Of a DNA stretch of 64,000 nt, positions 38,216 through 50,000 are shown piece after piece (positions within the stretch are counted from its first letter, which is position 1; each line of letters starts with the position of its first letter). Where the stretch lies: contig JACSVZ010000007.1 in the NCBI GenBank assembly GCA_014706295.1, positions 58,046,975 to 58,110,974 on the forward strand, written 5' to 3'. A program made the translations under genes and the position numbers. Origin of the DNA: Lycocorax pyrrhopterus obiensis (Eukaryota; Chordata; Aves; Passeriformes; Paradisaeidae). The notes beneath the pieces are model-generated. The model made no database searches. It was not told the origin of the DNA and saw nothing but the letters and a program-made list of their open reading frames with translations.

Positions 38216-40629
38216 ATACTTTTTGTATGAGATTTTTTTTTTCCTCAGAATCAGTTATGATGGCAGCTGCTGCCCTCAGACTTCCTATTACAAACAAACA
38301 AAAACCCAGAACTTTTGGTTCAGATATTTGGCTTAGTGCTCAAAGAGCAGCTAGACAAACTCACGGAGGAAGAAGCTGTCTGTCAGAATTAAATGCAAAG
38401 GAAACACCTCTGGCTTAAGAAACTCCTGGAGTGCAAAAATTCAGTTTTGGAGAGTAACCTTGGACTGTACCTTCATAGGACTGCCAGGTGCTTGTATTCC
38501 TTCCCATACACCTGTTCTCAGTCAGTGCTGGAAACAGGACAATGGGTCTTTTATCTGTAGCAGTATCGCAGGTTTTTGTCCTCGTGTTTTTATTCTGTGT
38601 CATGAAACCACAAAAATTGTGTTGCTTTGAAAATGTTTCTCAGCAGCAACACACCTGTTTTTTGGAGCTACTTTGGATGCAGAACACAGCAGAAAATAAA
38701 CCAGCCTGTTGATACGGTAATCTACATGACAAAGTCTGCATATGAAACAAAAAAAAATCGAGTGTATTGAAACAGAAAGGTGCTGCACTTAGGTACACCC
38801 CAGGTGACTCTGGAAACTGTCACGTTTTAAAAGTAACCACTAAAAATTAAAAAGACATGTGAAAAAACCTCATGAAAATCCCTTAAAAGCTTAATACTGG
38901 TTCACAAATTTCATTAAACAACAATCAGAGCAGTAAACTATTTGTGGTTGGCTCTGGTCGTATGAGCTCATTTGTGGCTTGACTTTCTCTTGATGGAATT
39001 CTTTGTGAGAGCTGCTCTCAAAGGCAGGAAAAACAATGGGTTAGTTTCATATACCTGATTTAATCAGATTGCCCAAATTATTGTTTTTCACTGCTGCCAG
39101 GGAATCAGAACCAGCCCCACATCCTTCTCCTCAATCCCAGTCATTTTGGCATCCACAGTGTTTGGACCAGGGAAGTGTGAAAGAAGCACGTGGCAGCAGC
39201 AGTCCAGTGGAAAGTTTAAATAAATGGTTCAGGCCACTGCAGCACTTACACGGGGTCATCTGGCTGTAGAAGTCTTGGAGAACTTTATATTAGAAATAAT
39301 CAATGGACCCCCAAGAGGTTGTGACCCCCAGCTGTGACTTCTCCAGCTCCTTGGTACAGCCACTGTCACGACAAAGTGGGAGTTCTCTGATGGGTTCAAT
39401 TTGGCTAAAGAAGTGCTGAGCTGTGTGTTAGGGAGGAAAAGGCCTCTCTGCAGATGCCTAAATAATCTGGTTTAGCTGTGCTGAGAGGCTCTTGCCCTCA
39501 CCTGATGCTATTTGGATTAGCTCTGGTCACACTGATGCACCTGGAGGGGTGTATTTGCACCGTCTTGTGGTAGCCTGCCTGGAAAATATCCCAGCTGTCA
39601 AAAATAAACCTGCACATCATTCCCTTTTGGGTTTTTTTCCCCCTTGAATTTTATACTCAAGACTTCAAGTCTGATAAGTGAAAAACCATTTAATCTAAAC
39701 ACCTTTCAAAAAAAGGAAACTACAAATTAAGAAGACATGTTGCCTTAACAAATGTCTTCAGTCAATTTGAACTGGACAGCTGCTTAAGGAATCCCAGAAG
39801 GATGTAACATAAGGCTATGCCTATTTTTTACCAGCAGCCTCCAAGAAAATTTACCAATTTTTCTATTATTTATTAAGGTCTTCTGTGTTCTTTTATAGAA
39901 ATCTGCTCAGAAGGAAGCAGAACTCAGCTTCTGCCTCTGATGGCCCAGGCAGAATCGCGTGCTGTGTTTGACATGCTGGTCCCTCAGAGCCTGGGAAAAG
40001 CATGAAGAAATATGAGATGTCCTGCAGGAATGTGGAAGACATCATGTGCCTTGGAGCTTGGTGAATTTCCAGCAAAATTTACTTTTGCTCCAGATTCATA
40101 TTAATTCCTCAAAATCTGCCAGTTGAGATACTCTTAGCTAAGAAAACTGGGGGAAACGGAAAATCAGGGTAGACCAGAGTCACCCTTGCACACAGGGTCT
40201 GAGTTACTTGGAGAGAACAGCTTCAGGTATCCCTGAGAACCTGGGGAAAACGTCCACAATGCAAAGCAGCTGTGAAAAGCCAAGAACATTATGGAAGCTG
40301 CGTTAACAAGGGAATAGGGAGTAATACAGAAAGTCCAGGGGCTTGACAAATTAATCGGAGCTGGGCAGCAGTTTAAGAAACCTCACAAGGATATAAACCA
40401 GAGCTGCTCAAATGACTTCCTTCAAGAGCTGCTGGATTGATGTAAACACTGCAAGGGGTTGGGGTCGTTTCACTTCCAGGGGGTTCTCAGGTTACACGGG
40501 AGTGCTGGGGAGAGGGAGCAGGATTTGCAGCACCGAAGGGGAACAAGGGGTGGTGCTCTGGGGAGGTGTGTGACACGGGGCTCCTGCATGCAGGGCACAG
40601 AGGGGATGGAGAGGGATTAGATCATATGG

Positions 40630-40899
40630 GGAGATGGACAAGGGGGAAGGGCTTTAAAATGAAGGAAAGTAGATTTAGATTTTGTATTAACTTCTTCCCT
40701 GTGAGGGTGGTGAGGCCCTGGCACAGGTTGCCCAGAGAAGCTGTGGCTGCCCCATCCCTTGAAGTGTCCAAGGCCAGGTTGGATGGGGTTTTGAACAACC
40801 TGGTCTAGTGGAAGGTGTCTCTGCCCATGGAAGGGGATTGGAATGAGATGATCTTTAATGTCCCTTCCAACCCAAACCATTCTGTGATTCTGTGATTTA
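40630..40899 (+). mobile_element. CR1 3' fragment (plus)
   Basis: GTGAGGGTGGTGAGGCCCTG, CACAGGTTGCCCAGAGAAGC and GGTCTAGTGGAAGGTGTC lead to CCAACCCAAACCATTCTGTG and the repeated ATTCTGTG tail. The 5' border at about 40630 is approximate; the flanking 40480-40630 is G-rich but not clearly CR1. Confidence 0.92.
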
Positions 40900-43800
40900 T
40901 GGGGCTGAAACAGGATTCAGAACGTAAGGGTAACCTGAAGCTGCAGGATTTGAGAAATGAATTAGTAGATGGAGTAAGAAAAAACATAGAAGATTTGAAT
41001 AAAAAAGAATTTGACGCAATACTTTCTACACTGAGTCTCTGTTCAGACCGTGCAACGTAGGATTAGTAAATCTTATTCTTAAGATAATTTCCAATTAACA
41101 GGTGTATTTCAGCTTCCTAGGCAAAGACAACAAAGTAACTGCAGACAGACCTGCTCATGCTGCAGATCAAGTTGCTTTAATCTCTTTTAAGGGTGTTCCT
41201 TACTGACGCAGCCCCTTGTTCCTCTGTCTGCTAATGCCAGCTCACGGATCACCACAGCGTATTCACATTTCTAAAATACATAATGCATTGCCTGAAACCT
41301 TAAAATTGGTGATGGGTGAAGATCATCACATCCTGATCACTATTACACATTATATGGAACATGAAAGAGGGGAATATTCTTTTCCCTTTGCAAAAACATC
41401 ATATCCTTGGTTAAGCTCGGTGGTTCACTCAGTTGCAGTGCTGTTCTCTGAATCCATTGTGTTTATCCGCTCTGAATCTGTTCCACCTCTGGAAGAGGCA
41501 GGTGCAGGAGATAAACCCAAGAAGAGGAGTTTAAGAGGCAAGAGATCAGGGGTCTGGGTCATGAAAAGGAGCAAAATGGAGAGTGATGAGTAGAAGCACG
41601 AAGTGGAGGGAGAAAGAGAAGGCTGCAAAAGGAGGGAAAGGCAAAGATGCTCAGTGTGATCTGGGAGGATGTGGGAGCCATTGGAGCTTGGCAGAGGGTG
41701 CACTTGGCAGAGGACCCAGCACTGAGCCTGAAATGCAGGGCACAGGGAATCTGCAGAGCCTGTGATCTGAACCATCACGTGCATCCACTGTCTTCTGCCC
41801 AGCTCATGGGACTGGGCTTGGGCATCACCTGGAAGGAGGCTGAAATCATGGGAACACTTCAGTGTCAGGAATTGATGTAACCAGGACAAAAGAATGGTTT
41901 AGAAGAGGCAGGCAGTTTTGCTTTACAGCATAGATAATTCTGATTGTGTTACGTTTTCTGGTTTTGTTGGCAAAAATCTGACAGCATGAGACAACAAATG
42001 GCTTTTAACTTATTTTTTTCTCTAAGGAAAGCATTATTTTTGAAAGAACTCCCCATTAAATCTGCATACACTTGGAGCCTGAAGAAAACAATCTGATGGA
42101 GCAAGGGGGAAGAAGGGGATAGAACAGCTGAAAATCTATTTGCTAAGTCCTGCAATGGAGAATATATATTTTAATGTGAAACAGTGACGACAGGGGAAGC
42201 TTTAGACAGCTTCAAAGCAAAAGCATCCAGGCAGGCAGTCCTGCAGGACTTCAAAACCTTGCATGGAGACAAAGCTTTTTGTACATCAGAGCTTGAAATT
42301 CAAATCAAGCAGAGAGCGAGCCAAGCCAACTTTGAGCGTTTCACATTTCACTTGATGTCCTTAAAGGCTGCAAGAGTTTCTTTATCTTTTGCTTGCATCA
42401 CATGCCATTTTCTGCACTGTTTTGCAAGTGTTTCTTTGCTCCTTTTCTTCCAGTTTCATTGAGTGGTTACACAGGTTTGCAGTGTATCACATGTGTTTTT
42501 TAAAGCTTTTGTTCAGTTGGATTCTCCTTCGCTCCCTTCAGCCTCAAAGGCAGATTTACAGGAATCTCTCAGAGATATGACACTGCATTATTTTAAAAGC
42601 TTTGCTCTTCTTATCTTCATGGCCTTGGAGGTCACAGAGAACTACGTGTGAGGATAAGCATCAGGTTCCCCAGCATGGAATAAAGTCAGACTGGATTGCA
42701 CAAAACACTTTAACACATAAATCCAGATACTCTTTGCAGTGTCTCCCCCTCTTTGCCACTTTTCCACAGTCCATGAGATTTCTTGAATTTATTTTAAAAA
42801 AGACGGGAGGGGAGAATGCCAGGAAGAGCAAAAACATCCCCAAACCTCTATCAAAGGACCTGAAATAACATTTTAATTCCATCCAAATAACGCTGGTTCA
42901 AGAGTGGCTCAGTAAAGATATTTTTATGTCAAAAGCAGCAACAGAATTTTGTTGCCTAACTGCTGGTAGGGTTTATATTTCATTAATGAATATCCCAAAA
43001 ATCATCTAATGTAGGATGTTTTCAAATTAAGGGCAGAGAGGAAATTACATTTGCTTTTGTTGAAGGAGCAACTGGATATTGGAAAATTGTTGCAGGCTTT
43101 GCTGGATTTGATTCAAAGGAATGCTTACAGCTTGGTTCTCCATTGCCCGTGTTTTATACTGTAATTTCAGCCACACCATCTTCCTCATGTGCTGCTGCAA
43201 TTAAGGAACCTGGATGTCTTATAACTCACAGTTCTGGCTCAGCTCAGCTGTGCCAGAGATGGGGAATTGGGAGACTTTAGGTATGAAACTTGGCTTTGGC
43301 CAAATCCAGAGACAACTGAGGTGACTGGAGGGGTGGCACCCCAAATCTTGGCTCCCAAGGTGCAATATCAGACCCTGCACCAGCTGCCTCCCTGACCTTG
43401 GCAGGATGAGACCCAGGTGGTTGAATTAGCACCAACCCACCCTCCTCCTGGGACAAATACTACAAATTAGAGAAATAAGCCTGGTTTTCCTGGTGATATT
43501 TGTTACTCTGCAGGGCACCAAGGGGCTGGGTGGCACCTGGGGGTTCACGGGCTCCCATCATGGGTCCCTGGGGATTTCAGCACCCCTGCAGTGGATGGGT
43601 GCCTCTTACAGCCTGGCAGGGAGTGAAGAGAGTGGCTTGAGAAAAGCTGTGCCCAGCACAGGTGAGGGGTAGCTCTGCCAGCCAGGTGTGGAGGGTTAAG
43701 GCAGGCAGCAAGAAAGAGCTCTGTGGTGATTTAAGCAAGACAAAGCAGAGGTGCTGGTTCTGGCTGTGCCTGAGGAAGATAAGGCTCATTTGGCCAGCAG

Positions 43801-43974
43801 TCACAAAATATCTCCTCGTGTTCTCCTGCATTTCAATGTTCTGTTTCTTCATAGGGAATTCAGTTTGTCTCTCTCACTCCTGACCCTGATATCACCAGCA
43901 TGCTTTTGATCTGAAGAGAGAAATGAGGCTGCTCCCCAAGGAGAGGCAGCTACTCCTGGAGCTAAGGTAAGGGA

Positions 43975-44243
43975 ATGAAGTGGGATTTAAGAGGCAATGG
44001 TTTCAAACTGAGAGAGGGCAGGCTTAGATTAGATGTTAGGAAGAATTTCTGGACTGTGAGGGTGGTGAGGCCCTGGCACAGGTTGCCCAGAGAAGCTGTG
44101 GCTGCCCCATCCCTGGGAGTGCCCAAGGCCAGGCTGGATGGGGCTTGGAGCAACCTGGCCTAGCAAAAGGTGTCCCTGCCCATGGCTGGGGATTGGGAAT
44201 AGGTGATCTTTAATGTTCCTTCCAACCCAAACCATTTCATGAG
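43975..44243 (+). mobile_element. CR1 3' fragment (plus)
   Basis: Same subfamily as the copy at 40.6-40.9 kb: GAGGGCAGGCTTAGATTAGA, GTGAGGGTGGTGAGGCCCTG, GGAGTGCCCAAGGCCAGGCT, CCAACCCAAACCATTTCATG. It ends near 44243. Confidence 0.92.
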
Positions 44244-44561
44244 TCTTTAACACTGACAGTTCCTTGGGCTCTGAGCAATTCCTCTGTCTGTGTGGTGTTC
44301 CCTAGGAGGAGGCTGGCATTGCAGATACCCAGCCCTGGGCTTCCTTTCTCTGGTGAACCCTGGAGCCTGTCACATCACAGGCTCACACAAGAGGGGATGG
44401 CACAGGAATCCTCACAAATGTAACAACTTTAATGGTGGCATTTGCAGTAAAATGTGAGAGAATGGTAATTCCCACTGTGTGCCTCCAATTCTGATGCTCT
44501 TTCTAGGTCAGGACAAGAGAATGATCTTTGCAGTTTGCTCTGCTGCATAGGTCTCAGCTAT

Positions 44562-44612
44562 TTCCACAACCTTAAAGGTCTTTTCCAGCTGAAATGGTTC
44601 CAGGATTCCGTA
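44562..44612 (+). mobile_element. Possible short CR1 3' remnant (plus)
   Basis: CAACCTTAAAGGTCTTTTCC followed by a degenerate AATGGTTCCAGGATTCC resembles the last 50 bases of a CR1. It is too short for a firm call. Confidence 0.4.
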
Positions 44613-45219
44613 CTGAGTGGTGTCTTACTGAGGGACAAGGTGCTCAGCTGGCTATGGAGGACTGGTCCAGCATCTCCTCTGGGGAAGTGTCTGCCAGGTA
44701 GGAGGGACAGGGAGTGTTCAGCTGCGGCTGGCAGTGGTCCTTGCTGAAAGGCAAAGGTACAGAGAGGGGTACAAGCAGCCTCCTGTCACTCACAGAAGGG
44801 ACTCCTGCCTCTGAAGATATTGGCTCTTACTGCTCCCGAGACCACAGGTAGCAGGAGTCTCTCAGCATCTTCTGTGCAGAGCCAGGTGAACCACTGTGCT
44901 CAACACCCACTCAACAGAAAAAGTGCTATTAGTCAAAGAAATTTTGGTAAAAAAAATCCTTCACTTAATTTTGTTTATTCTTGTTTAATTGTTCTTATGA
45001 CTTTTCTCAATAAAGGGCAATTAAAAATTTAGGTTAAACTAATTATAGAATACACACCTAGCTGGAGATGCTGTTAGTTTTCAGTCTGGAGGTCTCCTCA
45101 GAAACTAGCGAAATGTGCCGTGGAAAAGCTAAAAACCCCAAGCAGATTTGGTTTTAAACATCTGACCCACAATTAACGTTTTGGTTCATTCTAACAGGTA
45201 ACACAGAGGCCCCAGGCTG

Positions 45220-45607
45220 TATGACTGCTGGCTGTTCAGGCTGGAGAACAGGAGACTCAGGGGGGAACCTGCTGTTCTCTACAACTCCCTGAAAGGAGGC
45301 TGTAGCCAGGTGGGGTTGGTCTCTTCTCCCAGGTAACAAGTGACAGGAGAAGAGGAAATGGCCTCGAGGAGAGCCAGGAGAAGTTTAGATTGGATAATAG
45401 GAAAAATTTCTTCAGTGAAGGGATGTCAAGCAATGGCACAGGCTGCCCAGGGTGGAGTCACCATCCCTGAAGGGATTTAAAAGACGTGTAAATGTGGCAC
45501 TTGGGGACATGGTTTAGTGGTGGGCTTCGCAGTGCTGGGTTAATTGCTGGGCTCAGTGATCCTAGAGGTGGTTTTCGACCCTAATGATTCCATGATTCCA
45601 TTATTCT
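45220..45607 (+). mobile_element. CR1 3' fragment (plus), older subfamily
   Basis: GGCTGTTCAGGCTGGAGAAC, then ACAACTCCCTGAAAGGAGGC, GAAATGGCCTCGAGGAGAGC, CAGTGATCCTAGAGGTGG and a GATTCCATGATTCCATTATT tail. It is more diverged than the 44.0 kb copy. Confidence 0.9.
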
Positions 45608-46995
45608 GCAATTTCCATGTGCAATGATTGAGGACAGGATATTGCAGAGCACTCTGGTGGTATGGGCTGGCTTTATGGGCACAGAAACATTTTATGTACC
45701 AGAATGTGCCTGTGAGGGAGGAGAGAAATTAATTCAGGTGATTCTGGAGCATAATCTCTGTGCCCATGTAAAACCTTAAATGTTCTGTGGGATGCTTTAG
45801 TCAGCAGTAGGAAATGAGGAGTCCCTGTGTGCACAGGCGAGGGTTTAAGCTGTATATAACCAACAGGGGGCATTAGGTTTATGCTTATTAAATGTGTATT
45901 TCTATTCCCAGCAGAGAAAAATCTCTGAGTAGTTTGATTGAAAACAGCAGGATGTGAATCTTGTACCCTGTAAAAGATGCAGGATTCAGTTGGGTTTTTT
46001 TTTTTTCAGAAGATTTAGTAACTCTATAAGTCTGCTTTTTTTTAGGTCTAGCCTGTGTCTGTTCGGAGACAAAGATAAGTGAGATTGATGTAATTAACGA
46101 TCAGACGATTTTTGCATAATTTGCAGCTCAAAAAGCACTTTAAAAAATGAGTGTTTCTGGTACCAATTTGTTTGTGTTGATAATTCCCAGTTTTCTAACC
46201 AGAAATTAACGTAAGGCTGTAATTATATCTTTCTGATGGAAATGAGATTCAGCAGTGCACGGCCAACTGCTGCCCTTCATTATGGAGAAATCCTTGCCCT
46301 GAATTATTTGATTACTGAATGCAAAGGACTTCAGTGAGGAGCTACAGTACAAGCACAAATTGTGGTCTTTGGAAACGAAAGTAATATTTATTACAGAGAT
46401 AATTATTATGGCTACAACCACTCATGCTCCTGTACATGGCACTATTCATTTACACATTCCTTTTATATTTATATTTTGTATTCACAATGCTGACTGTAGG
46501 AGCAACTTTTTTCTCTTCACACATGAAGCGGAAAACTGTAGCCTGCTCTGCACTCCTGTCACAACCCAGCAGCTGGAAAACTGTTTTAGGTGAAGTGATT
46601 TCTACAATCTGTAGTTAACTTGAGTTGCATTTGGAAACATGGAAATAGATTAAGGAATTAGATGTCAAATAATTAGGCGATACAGCTGAGAACTGCTTTC
46701 ATAAAGCAATGTCAAATTATTGTCCCAAATGTTCAGATGCTCTAAGTTCCAAGAAGTTGATTTAATTACCTGCCTTATGTTAAAATGGGTTTTACACCAC
46801 CTAATAACTTCTTCCAAAGTAAAGTAACAGTTACGATTTTGAAATAAAGAAATGATCAACCTCCAGCAGTTGCAGAGTTTTTGCCTGGGATACTCTGAGC
46901 AACTCTTAATCCCCCACTGTCACAGAAGAGAGAGTCTAAGGATCAGTGGCACACAGTAACTCCTTTCCCCTGAGCCCTCTTCAAACCCCTGCCAT

Positions 46996-47013
46996 AAAAA
47001 AAAAAAAAAAAAA
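46996..47013 (+). repeat. Poly-A run (about 18 A)
   Basis: An uninterrupted A tract. The upstream sequence has no recognised gene or SINE body and no convincing flanking target-site duplication, so a retroposed origin is not supported. Confidence 0.85.
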
Positions 47014-50000
47014 GCAAGATGAGCTTGGTTCATTTTATCCAGCAAGAAGCTGTTGTGGGGAGGGTTGGATCCAATTAATCAGTGGCTTGGCTCTGAGGGA
47101 AACCTCACCCTAAGACTTTTTCCACAGTCCAAAGGTGCTGCAGGCAGTACAAGGTCTGTAGGCTTCAGCCTGGTCACCCACTGTAAACAGAAAAGTGTGT
47201 TTTATCTTACATTGTTTACCTGGCACGTTTGTAAACACAAGGGAAGGAACCAGATCACCTAGAGATATTTTTTTTTTTTTAAAGTTGCTTGGTCAATGCC
47301 CTGGCACATCCTTCCTTCCCATAAAGCAGAATTTAGTGTCCTTCAATACTTAACTCAGGCTGAACAGCATTTTAAACAGGATCTCATCTGCTGGGCCAGT
47401 TTGTGTTGGTGAAGGGTTGTGTTACTCTGTGTATCCAAGAGAACAGCAAATGAGGGACACCTTTTCCATGCTAATCAATTAGTCATGTAAGATGTTCCTG
47501 CTTTCCAAAGAAGTGCTGGAGTAGCAGCTGTGTCACTTGTTATGAAAGGTCTGTGTGTCAGCAGATTCTGCCTCTATGTTGTGTTTTTCTGCAGAGCCAG
47601 CAGCAAATCCTAATAAAACTTAATGTGAGAAAACATTGCCAGTGAGGTGATAGGTTGAGATTAACTGCACTAAAAAGAGGCAATTCCACGCTAAGTTTTT
47701 TTAACTTCTCTGAGGAGTCACTATTATAAACATACCAATTTAAGGGCTTCTTTCTGCTCCCGTGAAAATCAATAATGAAAACTCACACAGAATTAATCTC
47801 AAAATGAAAAAGCAGCCAGCCAGCCACCGCTCATCCTAAACCTGGACAGCTAAACTTTCTGGCTTTCCAGTAACACAAGTTCTAACAAGTATGTTTAAAC
47901 TCAAAATTAGCCCCATGCTGAGTTCTAATGACAATTTCTAAAAAAAAACCCAAATTGCAGTTGAGCTAAGCTCTGATGCAAGTAATTTCCTTCTCAAAGA
48001 TAATTTTTATAAATGAGTGTATATAAATAAGTTTAAAATCAGAAAAAAACCCAACAACTTGTTCTCAACCACATCACTGTTATAATAATATTTTCCCCCA
48101 AACATATAAAACACTTAACTTAGATTGCCTGTGTTAGATGCAAATGTTGTGTTTAACGCCTTTTTCTGGTGTTTGGGTTTTTAAGTTCCAGGAGAACTTA
48201 ATGTCACCCACTTACGTCCATCCTTCAGCTGCCAGAATGTCTTGAGATTTTCTAGTATCCTTGAGGCACAGTCCTCAGGCTCTCACAGGTATCCTTGTAA
48301 CAAAAAATGTGGTGAACACAGTGGACTTATAGTTCTGGTTCTGGGGAAGTTTTTTTCTGTAGCTCCTGCTGATTTCAGAAGAGGCTCCAAAACTGGCGTG
48401 GTTCTCATGTGGAGAAGGGTCCAGAAGAGGTGTCACATGTGGGAATAACCTTTACCACCTCTGGGAAGGAAAATGAAGTGTCTCACTTTGCCACAGGCCC
48501 CAGTGATGACTGACTGGTCTGTCCCTGCTCCTGCCAGTGCAGCATTCCTGTCTGCTTCCCATGTGTGTGTGCTACCACCTGTGGAAGGACAAAAATATTC
48601 ATCAGCCAAATAAAAAGAGCCATGATCAGAACTAGAGCCCCAGATCCCTGAGTCATAGGACCAGAGACTCTCAGCTCGCCCTTCTTTAGCAAAGAAAAGT
48701 TTCTTCGCTTGGGAATCCCCCAAAAAGCCTAGAAACGCGGTGAGATCACAGCCTATGAAGCAATTCCTGTCTTGGAGTCTGCAGGAAGCCTGAAAAACAG
48801 CTCTGATGTAGAAAATGGCTCCATTCTCCAGCAGGGTGCTTGCTCTCCTCTCATCTCCCATGAGTGGCCATGGCTCCAGAAGAAGAGTGGGGGTTATTTG
48901 CTGTTCCTTTCACACTCCCCCAGTTCCCCTCTGCTGGGATTGCAACCTTTGGGGTGCAAGGGGGGATATCATGCTGTTTGGGGCTTCTATCAAACTTAAT
49001 CCAGACTGTTATCCACTCTTGTCTGAAAAAAATCCCTTTCTGCTACTGGGATAGCATTTATTTCTGAGTTTCCTGCCCCTCTGGTGTCAAGGATTTGTTG
49101 CTGGTTCAAGTAGTCCAAGGACTCCCCCAAATGTGGAGCCCTGGAGTCAAGAGCAGGGCTTTTTAAGTGTATTGCAAACTATACCCAGGAAGGACCTGTG
49201 ACCCTGTGCAGTCCTTGCCTCTGTCACGGATTTCCTCAGAGCATGTCTGCAAGGATGATTTTGGGGTAAAAATCTAGGATTAGTCAAAAAGGCCAAGAGA
49301 AGCAGAATGTGCTTCTGTGACACATTCTTAGATGGACACTACTTTAAATGCAAAATGCTTCTTCTGAGATAAACCAGTGGATTGTTTTCTATTCTGAATA
49401 TTTTCTGTGATGATTCAGCTATTGGCAAAAATAAGCTGAAGAGTATGATGTTGAAGCCCTCTCATCCCATCTTCACATGATTGTTATTTCAGGTATTACC
49501 TGTTCTGAATAAAAATATTTTCCCCTTAAAAGAAAAACCACAACCAAAACCAAACCCAAAAACAACAGCAAGAAGAGAAGGACATGAGTCCATTTTTCTT
49601 GGTCTTCTGTAATTAATCCAGTGATTTATGTCTGTAAAGCCTGCTGATAAATTATTGGTTCCTATCAACTTCTTTCTCAGGATGAAACCCTGGGAGAGGA
49701 AGTTGCCATGGACTCATTAGAGCCCCCAGTGATTAACCTTGGTGGTGGCATTTGCTATCTTTATGATGGAAGAACATTTCCTCTCCTTATTCCACATACC
49801 CTTTTGACTACTGAACACCATCCATTTACTTTTCACATCTGACTGTGATTTACCCTTGTCCCAAGCATTGCTCCCTGGGCATCTGTAAGCTGCCATCCCG
49901 TGGTACTGGTCACACTGGGGTTTTAGGTTAAATCAGAGGACTCTTCTCCTCTCCTTTCCAAGTAGGAGTTTGAGATTTCCATTTCTTCTCTCCTGAAAGT

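Noticed and set aside
46996..47013. Poly-A tract as the tail of a processed pseudogene
   Set aside because: No gene-like body upstream and no convincing target-site duplication around it.
48433..48861. 142-codon ATG frame on the minus strand
   Set aside because: No recognisable domain, signal or splice structure. The length is within chance expectation for 64 kb read in six frames, and overlapping frames exist on both strands.
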